A DNA stretch of 64,000 nucleotides, taken from NCBI RefSeq assembly GCF_007744675.1, contig NZ_CP036269.1:7199917-7263916 (forward strand), given 5' to 3'. The translations under genes and the position numbers were made by a program. The stretch comes from Gimesia alba. Its GTDB lineage: Bacteria > Planctomycetota > Planctomycetia > Planctomycetales > Planctomycetaceae. A model generated the notes under the pieces. It saw only the letters and a list, made by a program, of their open reading frames with translations, was not told the DNA's origin and did not search any database. Of the stretch, positions 27,572 through 35,986 are shown in pieces (within the stretch, counting starts at the first letter, position 1; each line of letters opens with the position of its first letter).

Positions 27572-30500
27572 CTAATGCTTCTCTGTCTTTTTCTCAGTGT
27601 CCGCTTCTGCGTGCTGTTCGTCATGCCCATGGCCATGCCCTTCCGTAGCGGGTTTCGCCAGTGAAGGATGCGGATTGGTAATGCGAGCCAGATACGCCGT
27701 TCGAGGTTTGATATTCAACTCCGACAAAGCAGCATACGAACGCGGATTTGCATGGGCCTGTGCGACTTTACTGTTTTCTTTCGTCAAATCGCCAAACTCA
27801 ATGGCCTTCGCGGAACAGGCTTGCTGACAGGCTGTTACAATTTCTCCATCTTCAATCGGACGCTGGTCGTTTTTGGCTTCGATCTGGACCGCTTTAATAC
27901 GCTGCACACAATAAGTACATTTTTCCATAACCCCGCGATGACGGACGGTCACTTCCGGATTCAGTACCAGAGCCTGCAGTTTTCCACGAGGTTGCTCATA
28001 AACTTTATTGAAGTTGAAGTAGTTAAAACGTCGCACCTTATAAGGACAGTTGTTGGCACAATACCGGGTTCCGACACAGCGGTTATACACCATGTCGTTC
28101 AAACCTTCATCGGTATGCACGGTTGCAGCAACGGGGCAAACCTGCTCACAGGGAGCCAACTCACACTGCTGACATAACATCGGCTGCACGGCAACACCCG
28201 GATTATTTTCGTCGTCACCCGTGAAGTAACGATCGACGCGTAACCAGTGCATTTCACGACTGTTAATCACCTGTTCGCGACCAACGACGGGTACGTTATT
28301 TTCCGCCTGACAGGAAACCATACAAGCATTACAGCCAATACACTTGGTCAAATCGATCGACATACCCCAAGCTTGACCTTCATAGGACAGCTCTTGATAG
28401 TTTGGCTTTCCCTCTTTATTTTTGTCCCACAAGGATACCAGGTCCGGATGATGGGTACGACCTTTCGCGAAACCAGGATTCGACTCATATTCGCTGAGAT
28501 CCCCTTCACGCACCAACTGACCAACACGTCCCTGAACTTCGCTTGCACCAACGGCATCAATGGCGTGATGGTCCTGTGTAATGGCCAGTTCGTATTCCTT
28601 GCCTGTCTTTTCGACTTTCAGACCGCCGGCAAAGTTCATCGATGCTTTAGACTGTAACGCTGCCACGTTTTCACCAACGGGCTTCACATCCCGGGCAACA
28701 TCACCCCCGACCATACCTGCTGCGGTGCGACCGTACCCCAGAGCAACCGCGATCGAATTCGGTGCCTGTCCGGGCAGAACATATACAGGCAGCTCGAGCG
28801 ACTTGCCGTCTAGAATCAGCTTCACAACAGAGCCAAACCCCACCCCGAGATCTTTAGCTGTTTTGGGAGCGATCAAAGCAGCGTTATCCCAGGTGATTTT
28901 TGTCAGATTATCAGGCGTTTCCTGCAACCAGCCGCTATTGGCAAATCGGCCGTCATAGAGTTGGGGACTGAGATAAAACACCAGCTCCATCTCTTCACTG
29001 GCCGCTTCGACAATTTTCGCAGCAGGCAGAGATTTGACTTTCGGCGAGACGGCTTCGAGCGAACTCCCCTTCAGCAGGCCATCATGAACGAGTCGACGCC
29101 AGGAAGCATTGACGGTCATGGAATCCAGTGAGCCTTTGACGGCTTCTTTGATCAGGTCCAATGCGACCGGGTGTTTATCGCCACAGAGAATCGCCAGCAA
29201 CTCGACTTCTGATTTCCCGTCGTGCAATGGTTCAATCAAAGGCTGTGCCACACACAATGTTCCGTCATAAGCACGAGAGTCACCCCACTGCTCAAACGGA
29301 TGTGTTTGAGGCAGATGCCATTGACATAACAGCGAAGTCTCATCTTCATATGCGCCAAGGTGCATCGAGTTAGGCACCTTGCCAAGTGCGGAAACGAAGT
29401 CAATATCGCCGGGAGCATTGTAAGCAGGGTTACCCCCCAGAATCACCAGCGTCTCAACGGCACCGGACTGCATTTCTTCCGTCAATGTTCGCAATGCTTC
29501 AACAGCAGACAAATCACGCGCCAGTGGCTCCTTAGAATAACGAATGGCTTCGCCTACATTACCCAGCTGTTCGTTTAACTTATGCACGCGGGCGTGCAGC
29601 TCAGCCGGTTGATTGGCACCGATGGCAATCAAACCAGACCCCTGATTGGCGACTAGATCTTCGGACATTGCCGCCAACACCTTCGCAGCATAATCATCGC
29701 CTTCAGCCTCAGCATGCTTTTCTGACAGACGCTGTTGAACCTGCTCTTCCAGCTTGGTCAGAAAATAACCAAGATCAACCGAGCGGGTTGGCAAACGATG
29801 ATCGGCGGCAGCCCCGGTTGTCGTAAACCGACTTTCCACGGAATACAGACGATTCATCGGCCCCGCAGCTGGATCGCGGCGGGAAGCCCAGTCACGTGTA
29901 TGCAGAAGCGATGCAGGATGCTCGGACAGCAGATCCTCATCCAGACAGACAACCACATTTGCCTTGGTTAAATCGAAGTGCGGACGAACCACTTCCCCGA
30001 AGGCAATTTTGGCACCTTCGTAAACATTGTCACGTGAGTTGGCTGTGTAATCATACCAGCGAGCCTTCGGATACAGAGCAGAAAACTTCTCCTGAAGATG
30101 CTTTCTGGCAGCCGAAGAACTCACATCAGCCAGCACACGCAACTTGGCGCCGCCGTCCTTTTGTGCCTGACCCAGCACAGTATCTGAATATTCAATAAAA
30201 GTCTGCCAATCCCGAACGTAACGCGTCCCACCCTTACGTTCAACGACACCGACAGCCCGGTCGGGATCGTACAATGACAGCGTTTCCGATTGAGCAAAAA
30301 CAGTGGAAGACCCCTTGCTCTGCGGCGAGTCGGGATTCCCTTCTACCTTGATCGGCCGACCATCGAAACAGGTGACCAACAGACTCTCGGCCATCCCTCC
30401 CAGCTCCATCAGTGTCGCATATTTTTGCGGCTTGCCGGGAATCATGCCTTCTGGACGTGAAACACTGGGAGAAATTTTTTCGTCTTCCCAGCGGCAGCCT

Positions 30501-30667
30501 GAAACACTAGCCAAGGCAACAGACGCCCCCATTAACTGCATCCAGCGACGACGCGAAACCCCTTCCGGATATTCGGACGCAGCGACTGGAAACTCACGAT
30601 GCAAGATCTCTTCAAACTCCGGCGTGGAATGCAACTCACCCAGACTTCGCCAATACTTTTTATCCAC
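27572..30667 (-). CDS. actB: Alternative complex III Fe-S subunit ActB
   Basis: About 1031 residues. A Tat-like motif (SRRRWMQLMGAS, followed by VSGC) occurs near residue 55, after an N-terminal extension that is normal for ActB. A molybdopterin-oxidoreductase-like part follows (about 70-720), but in this family it holds no molybdenum. The C-terminal ferredoxin-like domain carries four clusters, with cysteines in CIGCNACMVSC, CQQCELAPCEQVCP, CVGTRYCANNCP and CTYCVQRI...CQQAC. A His-rich tail ends the protein. I moved the start to GTG 30667: the ActA stop runs into GGGG, which lies 7 bases before it. Together with ActA it passes electrons to the cytochromes. Confidence 0.95.
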   Translation of the reverse strand: MDKKYWRSLGELHSTPEFEEILHREFPVAASEYPEGVSRRRWMQLMGASVALASVSGCRWEDEKISPSVSRPEGMIPGKPQKYATLMELGGMAESLLVTCFDGRPIKVEGNPDSPQSKGSSTVFAQSETLSLYDPDRAVGVVERKGGTRYVRDWQTFIEYSDTVLGQAQKDGGAKLRVLADVSSSAARKHLQEKFSALYPKARWYDYTANSRDNVYEGAKIAFGEVVRPHFDLTKANVVVCLDEDLLSEHPASLLHTRDWASRRDPAAGPMNRLYSVESRFTTTGAAADHRLPTRSVDLGYFLTKLEEQVQQRLSEKHAEAEGDDYAAKVLAAMSEDLVANQGSGLIAIGANQPAELHARVHKLNEQLGNVGEAIRYSKEPLARDLSAVEALRTLTEEMQSGAVETLVILGGNPAYNAPGDIDFVSALGKVPNSMHLGAYEDETSLLCQWHLPQTHPFEQWGDSRAYDGTLCVAQPLIEPLHDGKSEVELLAILCGDKHPVALDLIKEAVKGSLDSMTVNASWRRLVHDGLLKGSSLEAVSPKVKSLPAAKIVEAASEEMELVFYLSPQLYDGRFANSGWLQETPDNLTKITWDNAALIAPKTAKDLGVGFGSVVKLILDGKSLELPVYVLPGQAPNSIAVALGYGRTAAGMVGGDVARDVKPVGENVAALQSKASMNFAGGLKVEKTGKEYELAITQDHHAIDAVGASEVQGRVGQLVREGDLSEYESNPGFAKGRTHHPDLVSLWDKNKEGKPNYQELSYEGQAWGMSIDLTKCIGCNACMVSCQAENNVPVVGREQVINSREMHWLRVDRYFTGDDENNPGVAVQPMLCQQCELAPCEQVCPVAATVHTDEGLNDMVYNRCVGTRYCANNCPYKVRRFNYFNFNKVYEQPRGKLQALVLNPEVTVRHRGVMEKCTYCVQRIKAVQIEAKNDQRPIEDGEIVTACQQACSAKAIEFGDLTKENSKVAQAHANPRSYAALSELNIKPRTAYLARITNPHPSLAKPATEGHGHGHDEQHAEADTEKKTEKH

Positions 30668-30678
30668 AACCGAACCCC

Positions 30679-31362
30679 TTAGCGGTGACACGTAGAACAA
30701 TTAGTAGAAGGATTCAAATTCAGTTCCTCACGAACCATTTCACCCACTTCGTGCGGATCTCCTTCGGGCACCCAATCAAGCTTTGTCACAAACTCTGGTG
30801 GACGAAGATTTGGCTCAGGATTGCGATGACATTCCAGACACCAGCTCATACTCAATGGTTTCACCTGAGTCACCTTCTCCATCTTGTCGACTCGACCATG
30901 ACAGGCAACACAACTCACACCACGACGCACGTGAGCACTATGATTGAAATAAACATAATCAGGCAAGTCATGCACACGCCGCCACTGCATCGACTTTCCT
31001 GTCGCCTGACTCTCACGAATGGGAGCCAGTTTAGTACTGGTAGAATGAACGGCAACTGTATTTACAACGCCGTTAGCATCAGCGCCACTGTGACAATTCA
31101 AACAAGTCGAGGTCGGGGGAATAGCAGCGTGCCCGGCAACTTCGACCGTGTTATGACAATAGCGACAATCCAACTTGAGCTTGCCAGCATGCAATGCATG
31201 ACTGAAGGGCAATGGCTGCTCGGGCTGATAGCCGACGTCTGTTGTTTCAGGACTGGCCCCATAAGCAACCATCCCAATTACGTACAACATACCGATCCCG
31301 CCCAGCGCACCCAGCACTGGAACAATTGCATTTGTCCATTTCGGAAACTGAAAACGATCCAT
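30679..31362 (-). CDS. actA: Alternative complex III pentaheme cytochrome ActA
   Basis: A 227-residue protein with one N-terminal membrane helix (about residues 12-33) and five CxxCH heme sites (CRYCH, CLNCH, CVACH, CLECH, CSTCH), the last at the very C-terminus. Five hemes match ActA of alternative complex III. It is the first gene of the respiratory operon and hands electrons between ActB and the mono-heme domain. A short AGGT precedes the ATG. The stop is 11 bases from the ActB start, so they are coupled. Confidence 0.95.
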   Translation of the reverse strand: MDRFQFPKWTNAIVPVLGALGGIGMLYVIGMVAYGASPETTDVGYQPEQPLPFSHALHAGKLKLDCRYCHNTVEVAGHAAIPPTSTCLNCHSGADANGVVNTVAVHSTSTKLAPIRESQATGKSMQWRRVHDLPDYVYFNHSAHVRRGVSCVACHGRVDKMEKVTQVKPLSMSWCLECHRNPEPNLRPPEFVTKLDWVPEGDPHEVGEMVREELNLNPSTNCSTCHR

Positions 31363-32229
31363 TTTGATATACCTGATAAGACCTTTCGAGCAAGACCACC
31401 CCCAAAAAGCAGGAATTGCCTCTGGGATTGATGTGGCAATCGACGGTCAAAGCGGACTTTTCACCTGAGTTCCAGAGAAGAAACCCCATCATCAGTAGCA
31501 AGAATAGAAGTAAGCAGAAAACTAAGCAATCCATTCCCAGAGCACTAGCCACAAGATTCTTGGAGTCGGGAGTCACACGAATAGATATTCTCAATAATGG
31601 GGACAGCCTCAAAACACTGTGAAAACGCGCTTCACCAATGCAAGTAACTCCCTCCATGAGAACTGCTGCGCAATTACTGATGGCGCGTTAAGCAGACAAA
31701 ACCTCACTCACTCGCAGACAAGCAGATCCACAAGCCTTACCGCAACCAGCCGGTAAGATCCTGGACACGTTCATCCGAAATACCGACTCCATCACACCTG
31801 ATCTCACTCTGACATCTGTGGTCACCGTCGATTTGAAAATTGAAAACGAATTCCTCCCCAGAATGGCCTTTGCTTGTAAACCAGGAAAACTGCTACACAT
31901 TCTTGTGATTCCTGCCAAAACTAGCGGAGCCCATCCAGAGATCTCACCATTTATTCCTTTTCACGGAATTTTATACTGGATTAATTAATATTAATATTTA
32001 TATGTATAGTTACATTCTTGTATTTACTTATTTTCAAAGACTTAAATACCCGTACATCCTAATTACCCCTGAGAGCGAATTTGTCTTGAACACTGAGGTT
32101 CAGATCTCCATAAATCCATACCCTCTAACAATTTCTTTTTGCTCGCTGATGTGCTTCGGCGGCGATTTTCATTGTTTCCAATATCTACATTGCTCTGTCT
32201 TAACTTTTCTTTATTTAAGGGCCAGGAGT
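31363..32229. other. Divergent intergenic region (867 bases), no gene seen
   Basis: The longest gap in the window. It separates the respiratory operon (minus) from the DUF1559 gene (plus) and should hold both promoters. Short ORFs (for example the 76-codon one at 31688-31918) have no family features. The stretch near 31980-32040 is strongly AT-rich. No palindrome or riboswitch-like element was recognised. Confidence 0.55.
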
Positions 32230-33150
32230 ATGAAAACAAAATCTATTCAAAGAAACCACGGTTTCACACTAATCGAATTATTGGTGGTGATTGCCATCAT
32301 CGCCATCCTCATTGCACTGCTACTGCCGGCAGTTCAACAGGCCCGAGAAGCAGCACGCCGGTCGTCCTGTAAAAACAACTTCAAGCAAGTGGCGCTGGCT
32401 CTACACAATTACCATGGGACACATAGCGTGTTTCCCTACGGCGTTATGGAAACAGGCACTTTCCACTTACGCGATACCTGGATGCAGCAGATCCTGCCCT
32501 TTATCGAGCAGGCTCCCATGTACAATAAATACATGAGCTGGCAGGGGCAGTGGGTGATGGACACACCCGTAGAAATTAAAGACCAACCCATTGCCGTTTT
32601 AATGTGCCCCTCAGAAGCATCGCACCCTGCCTTTGGAGGAGGGGGAGGGACACGTTCTGGTGGACGTGGATTCCAGGGAAGTTATGTTGTCTGTGCCGGC
32701 AATAAGCCAATCACCTATGGTACCGATTCTGGAGGGATCTTCTACTCACTTTCCCGACACAAAATGCGAGATATTGTTGACGGCACCACCAACACGCTCT
32801 TTATCAGTGAAACATTAATTCGCGGCACGACCGGTGGTGGCTGGGGTGCCGCAGGAGGATACTGGGGAGGTGGCAAAGGGGGTGGATTCGGTTTCACCAC
32901 ACTGGAGCCTCCCAACACTTCACTCCCCGATGAAGTCTACTCCTGCAAGAGCCAGACGTTCCCGAATTCCCCGTGTACAAGTCAAAGCAACTATAACTCC
33001 CCTCGCAACTTCGCCAGAAGCTACCACACCGGAGGCGTACACGTTGCACTGGCTGATGCTTCAACACGATTTGTCAGTTCTAACATTGATCGTACCCTAT
33101 TCCAGAACCTGGGTACCCGAAACGGCAATGAGGTCCTCGGAGAATGGTAA
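32230..33150 (+). CDS. DUF1559 pseudopilin-like protein
   Basis: A 306-residue member of the large planctomycete DUF1559 (SBP_bac_10/prepilin-like) family. The N-terminus has a type IV prepilin motif: [24 protein letters not shown], that is G|FTLIE plus a hydrophobic helix, then the conserved [11 protein letters not shown]. The C-terminal H-x-GG-V...LADAS signature is present ([19 protein letters not shown]). A Gly-rich loop lies in the middle. The start at ATG 32230 is fixed by AAGG 9 bases upstream and by the prepilin motif; the frame is open 228 bases further upstream without family sequence. Such proteins are probably processed by a prepilin peptidase and sit at the cell surface. The next gene, a small lipoprotein, is the usual partner. 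Confidence 0.95.
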   Translation: MKTKSIQRNHGFTLIELLVVIAIIAILIALLLPAVQQAREAARRSSCKNNFKQVALALHNYHGTHSVFPYGVMETGTFHLRDTWMQQILPFIEQAPMYNKYMSWQGQWVMDTPVEIKDQPIAVLMCPSEASHPAFGGGGGTRSGGRGFQGSYVVCAGNKPITYGTDSGGIFYSLSRHKMRDIVDGTTNTLFISETLIRGTTGGGWGAAGGYWGGGKGGGFGFTTLEPPNTSLPDEVYSCKSQTFPNSPCTSQSNYNSPRNFARSYHTGGVHVALADASTRFVSSNIDRTLFQNLGTRNGNEVLGEW

Positions 33151-33195
33151 ACCCAAAACTCTGATCCCTTCCCGATCGGATTAACTCTTTATCGG

Positions 33196-33270
33196 AACTC
33201 AAGCCGAAAATCATCCCTGTCGGCTTGAGTTGAAGATGACGTGGCCTGATTCAATATATCTGGATCAGGC
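33196..33270 (+). promoter_or_regulatory. Two consecutive hairpins between DUF1559 and lipoprotein genes
   Basis: A perfect 12-bp stem (AACTCAAGCCGA at 33196-33207, complement at 33220-33231) is followed by a 7-bp one (GCCTGAT at 33244-33250, ATCAGGC at 33264-33270). Neither has a T-run after it, so they look like mRNA processing or stabilising elements rather than simple terminators. Confidence 0.6.
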
Positions 33271-33349
33271 ACACGTGATCGCAGGCTTAAGCGAACCAAC
33301 GCCTGCTCTATTTCATAATTGAATTTACATTGATTGAAAGAAGACTTCG

Positions 33350-33793
33350 ATGAATCGATCTACCACTCATATCTTTTTTTGCGCAATTGCATTTTTCCTC
33401 TTCTCTGTGTTGGCAGGCTGTGGAAAAAACGCCGATGGCCCCAAGCTGATCACTGTTTCCGGAAAAATCACCCTAAACGGCGAGCCTCTGCCTGAAGGGG
33501 ATATCATTTTTCGCCCCGCAGATGGGCAGGGACACGCCTATGCAGGCAAAATCCAAGCTGGAACGTATTCCATAGAAACAGAAGTCGGAAAAAAGAAAGT
33601 CGAAATCAAATCCATGCGGGATGTTCCCGGCAAGACCACTGAAGACAATCCGGGCGAAGTGGTCAATGTGCGTGAGCAGATTGTTCCCACAAAATACAAT
33701 TCTGAATCGACGCTTGAGATTGCAATTAATGAAGGGGGAGCTGACAGCGCCGACTTCACGCTGGAGGGAGATCCTCCGCAACCCCAAAAATAA
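33350..33793 (+). CDS. Small lipoprotein with Ig/transthyretin-like domain
   Basis: A 147-residue protein. The signal peptide ends in the lipobox LAGC, followed by a polar linker. The mature part (VSGKITLNGEPLPEGDIIFRP, then GTYSIETEVGKKKVEIKS) matches the carboxypeptidase-regulatory/transthyretin-like beta-sandwich common in planctomycete lipoproteins. These genes typically follow DUF1559 genes, and here it lies 199 bases downstream. It is expected at a membrane or the cell surface; no enzymatic residues are seen. Confidence 0.85.
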   Translation: MNRSTTHIFFCAIAFFLFSVLAGCGKNADGPKLITVSGKITLNGEPLPEGDIIFRPADGQGHAYAGKIQAGTYSIETEVGKKKVEIKSMRDVPGKTTEDNPGEVVNVREQIVPTKYNSESTLEIAINEGGADSADFTLEGDPPQPQK

Positions 33794-33926
33794 ATCATCT
33801 CCAGAGAGCAGTCGATACGTATTGTCTTCACATCGACAGGACGCCAGCCGGCAATTAAATTCCGCGTCTACCCTGTATTGCAGGGTTCGATTTGTCTATA
33901 CTCTGCTCATCATAAAAAACAACGCG

Positions 33927-33955
33927 GCGTTCATGCCTTCCCAAGACATGAACGC
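33927..33955. terminator. Hairpin, candidate bidirectional terminator
   Basis: GCGTTCATG (33927-33935) pairs perfectly with CATGAACGC (33947-33955). On the minus strand it is followed by a T-rich run about 8 bases later; on the plus strand there is no such run. It could end the DUF1559-lipoprotein transcript only weakly. Confidence 0.4.
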
Positions 33956-34036
33956 GGTAAATCGGCGATTCTTTTGCGCTGATCTACCGGCTTTCTTTTT
34001 GAATCCCATCTTCCATCGATCGATAACAGGCATCAC

Positions 34037-35029
34037 ATGAGCGACAAAATCCGCTGGGGTATTCTGAGTACAGCAAAAATTGGAACAGTGCAGGTGATTC
34101 CTGCGATGCAACAAGGCCATTTCTGTGATGTGACTGCAATCGCATCACGCAATCTGGATCGGGCAAAACAGGTTGCTGCAGAATTGGGAATTCCCCATGC
34201 CTACGGTTCTTATGAAGAATTACTGGCAGATCCTGAGATTGATGCGATCTATAACCCTCTGCCCAACCACATGCATGTTCCCTGGTCGATCAAAGCCATT
34301 GAAGCAGGCAAACATGTGCTGTGCGAGAAGCCCATTGGATTGTCTGCAGCAGAAGGTCAACAGCTTTTCGACTGTGCTGCTGCTCATCCGGAGCTGAAGG
34401 TCATGGAGGCCTTCATGTACCGCCATCACCCCCAATGGCAACTGGCCCAAAAAATGGTGCAGGAAGGAAAAATTGGAACCCTGCGCACCATCCAGTCATT
34501 TTTCTCCTACTTTAACAACGACCCTCAGAACATTCGTAATCAAAGTGACATCGGCGGTGGCGGTTTAATGGATATTGGCTGTTATCCCATTTCATTGTCT
34601 CGATTTATTTTCGGTGCCGAGCCCCAGCGTGTTTTCGGAATCGCTGAATACGATAAAAACCTGGGTACAGATTACCTGGCTTCTGCCACACTCGATTTTG
34701 GTAACGGAACTTCGACTTTCACTAGTTCGACTCAGCTCAATCCTTATCAACGTGTCCACATCCATGGAACCACGGGTCGCATCGAAATCGAAATCCCGTT
34801 TAACGCGCCCATCGATCGCCCCTGCAAGATCTGGCTGCAGACAGATGGTGAGATTGAAGAGATCGAACTGGAACTCTGCAATCAGTATACGATTCAGGGA
34901 GACCTGATGTCACAGGCCATTCTGAATAACACCCCTGTTCCGACACCGCTAAACGATGCCATCGGAAACATGCGAGTGATTGAGGCGATTGTAGAAAGCG
35001 ATCGGAGTGGAAATTGGGTTGCGTTTTAA
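34037..35029 (+). CDS. Gfo/Idh/MocA-family oxidoreductase
   Basis: A 330-residue NAD(P)-dependent oxidoreductase. The Rossmann N-terminus starts with IRWGILSTAKIG, the GxGxxG-equivalent being degenerate. The catalytic Lys lies in HVLCEKPIGL, and the C-terminal alpha/beta domain has GGGLMDIGCYPI. The family oxidises sugars, sugar derivatives or dihydrodiols. EAFMYRHHPQW is typical of the trans-1,2-dihydrobenzene-diol/glucose-fructose branch. The cytoplasmic length is normal. The substrate is unknown and no sugar operon surrounds it. Confidence 0.92.
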   Translation: MSDKIRWGILSTAKIGTVQVIPAMQQGHFCDVTAIASRNLDRAKQVAAELGIPHAYGSYEELLADPEIDAIYNPLPNHMHVPWSIKAIEAGKHVLCEKPIGLSAAEGQQLFDCAAAHPELKVMEAFMYRHHPQWQLAQKMVQEGKIGTLRTIQSFFSYFNNDPQNIRNQSDIGGGGLMDIGCYPISLSRFIFGAEPQRVFGIAEYDKNLGTDYLASATLDFGNGTSTFTSSTQLNPYQRVHIHGTTGRIEIEIPFNAPIDRPCKIWLQTDGEIEEIELELCNQYTIQGDLMSQAILNNTPVPTPLNDAIGNMRVIEAIVESDRSGNWVAF

Positions 35030-35149
35030 GCGGCTCCATTGCTGCTACAATTCGTCAGCCTGAACCGCGCGCAAAGCGAACCAGGGGGGATGATCCTCTT
35101 ATTCGAGATCCACTTCTGATCCATTTATCGCGTTAAAAGAAGCTGCCGA

Positions 35150-35656
35150 TTAACGAGGCGCCAGCACCATAATCATATTTCGACCGCTGGCCATTGTGGG
35201 AGCCTGTTCCACTTTAGCGATCTCGGAAAGCTGTTCCTGAATGTCTCCCAGGATCGTTCGACCAAGTTCATGGTGTGCATTTTCACGACCACGGAACATG
35301 ATATTGAATTTAACCTTGTCTTTCTGCTCCAGAAATTTGCGGGCACTTTTCAACTTGAACTCGATGTCGTGCTTCCCGATTTTCGGACGCATCCGAATTT
35401 CTTTCAGTTGGACCTGATGCTGCTTGGTGTTTTTGCTGGTCTTTTTTTTACGCTCGTACTTCAGCTTGCCATAGTCCATAATCCGACAGACCGGGGGTTT
35501 TGCGTCAGAGGCAACTTCAACCAGATCGAGGTTTGCCTCCATAGCTAACTTTAAAGCTTCTGCGGTAGGAATCACTCCTAATTGCTCCCCGTCTTGATCA
35601 ATGACCCGTACCGGACTGATCCGAATCTGGTCATTAAGTCTCTGCGTTGTTTCGAT
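35150..35656 (-). CDS. infC: Translation initiation factor IF-3, AUC start
   Basis: A 168-residue IF-3. The N domain begins [15 protein letters not shown], then [13 protein letters not shown]; the linker is Lys-rich ([13 protein letters not shown]); the C domain has [15 protein letters not shown]. No ATG, GTG or TTG precedes the conserved N-terminus in frame. ATC at 35654-35656 lies 9 bases after AAGGAG (complement at 35666-35671), giving [12 protein letters not shown] as the start. Rare AUU/AUC starts are known for infC and permit autoregulation: IF-3 rejects non-canonical starts, including its own. Neither rpmI nor rplT follows; the downstream neighbour is convergent. Confidence 0.93.
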   Translation of the reverse strand: METTQRLNDQIRISPVRVIDQDGEQLGVIPTAEALKLAMEANLDLVEVASDAKPPVCRIMDYGKLKYERKKKTSKNTKQHQVQLKEIRMRPKIGKHDIEFKLKSARKFLEQKDKVKFNIMFRGRENAHHELGRTILGDIQEQLSEIAKVEQAPTMASGRNMIMVLAPR

Positions 35657-35757
35657 TGCTTGTTTCTCCTTGTAATGGAAAAAAGAAATAGGTTTCGTGC
35701 CTTGCGTGAAAACAACCAGTCAGCAAGACACACTTGTGTATTATTACCGTCTCTATG

Positions 35758-35785
35758 AAAAAAAGAACATCTCAATCGAGATGCT
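35758..35785 (-). terminator. Terminator-like hairpin in the infC leader (candidate attenuator)
   Basis: On the minus strand AGCATCTC-GATT-GAGATGTT forms an 8-bp stem (one G-U) followed by C and seven T. It lies about 100 bases before infC and about 200 after the TolC stop codon. It could end the TolC transcript or attenuate infC. Confidence 0.7.
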
Positions 35786-35825
35786 TGCTGCTTCACACCA
35801 GAATCCGGAAGATTCAATTGGCTAA

Positions 35826-35855
35826 ACTATACTGATACTTCTTAAGTTATATCAA
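35826..35855 (-). promoter_or_regulatory. infC: Promoter candidate for infC
   Basis: On the minus strand TTGATA (35850-35855) and TATAGT (35826-35831) are separated by 18 bases, five of six matches each. Transcription would start near 35819 and pass through the hairpin at 35758-35785. Confidence 0.55.
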
Positions 35856-35986
35856 TCCTGAAAGCGGGGCAAGTAACACCGACACAGTAATTTTAGCGAA
35901 AATCTGAGGATTGACGAGGATTTCCAGCCGCTCCCATGCCGTTATCGCCCAGATTCAGTGGGAGCAGGAGCCCTCTAAAGGGGGGC

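Larger units (their letters stand above)
35657..35986 (-). promoter_or_regulatory. infC leader region (330 bases, no gene)
   Basis: It contains, in transcribed order, a sigma70-like promoter (35826-35855), a terminator-like hairpin (35758-35785), a distant complementary pair (CAGCAAG/CTTGCTG) and the ribosome site at 35666-35671. It also holds any tail of the upstream TolC transcript. Confidence 0.6.

Noticed and set aside
27572-30667. ActB taken as a true molybdopterin oxidoreductase
   Set aside because: The gene lies in a complete Act operon with pentaheme and NrfD-like subunits; the Act-type Fe-S subunit is a structural relative without molybdenum.
31688-31918. 76-codon ORF in the large divergent intergenic region
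   Set aside because: No ribosome site or family feature; composition resembles noncoding sequence.
32002-32229. N-terminal extension of the DUF1559 protein
   Set aside because: No family sequence occurs before the prepilin motif, and the ATG at 32230 has a good ribosome site.
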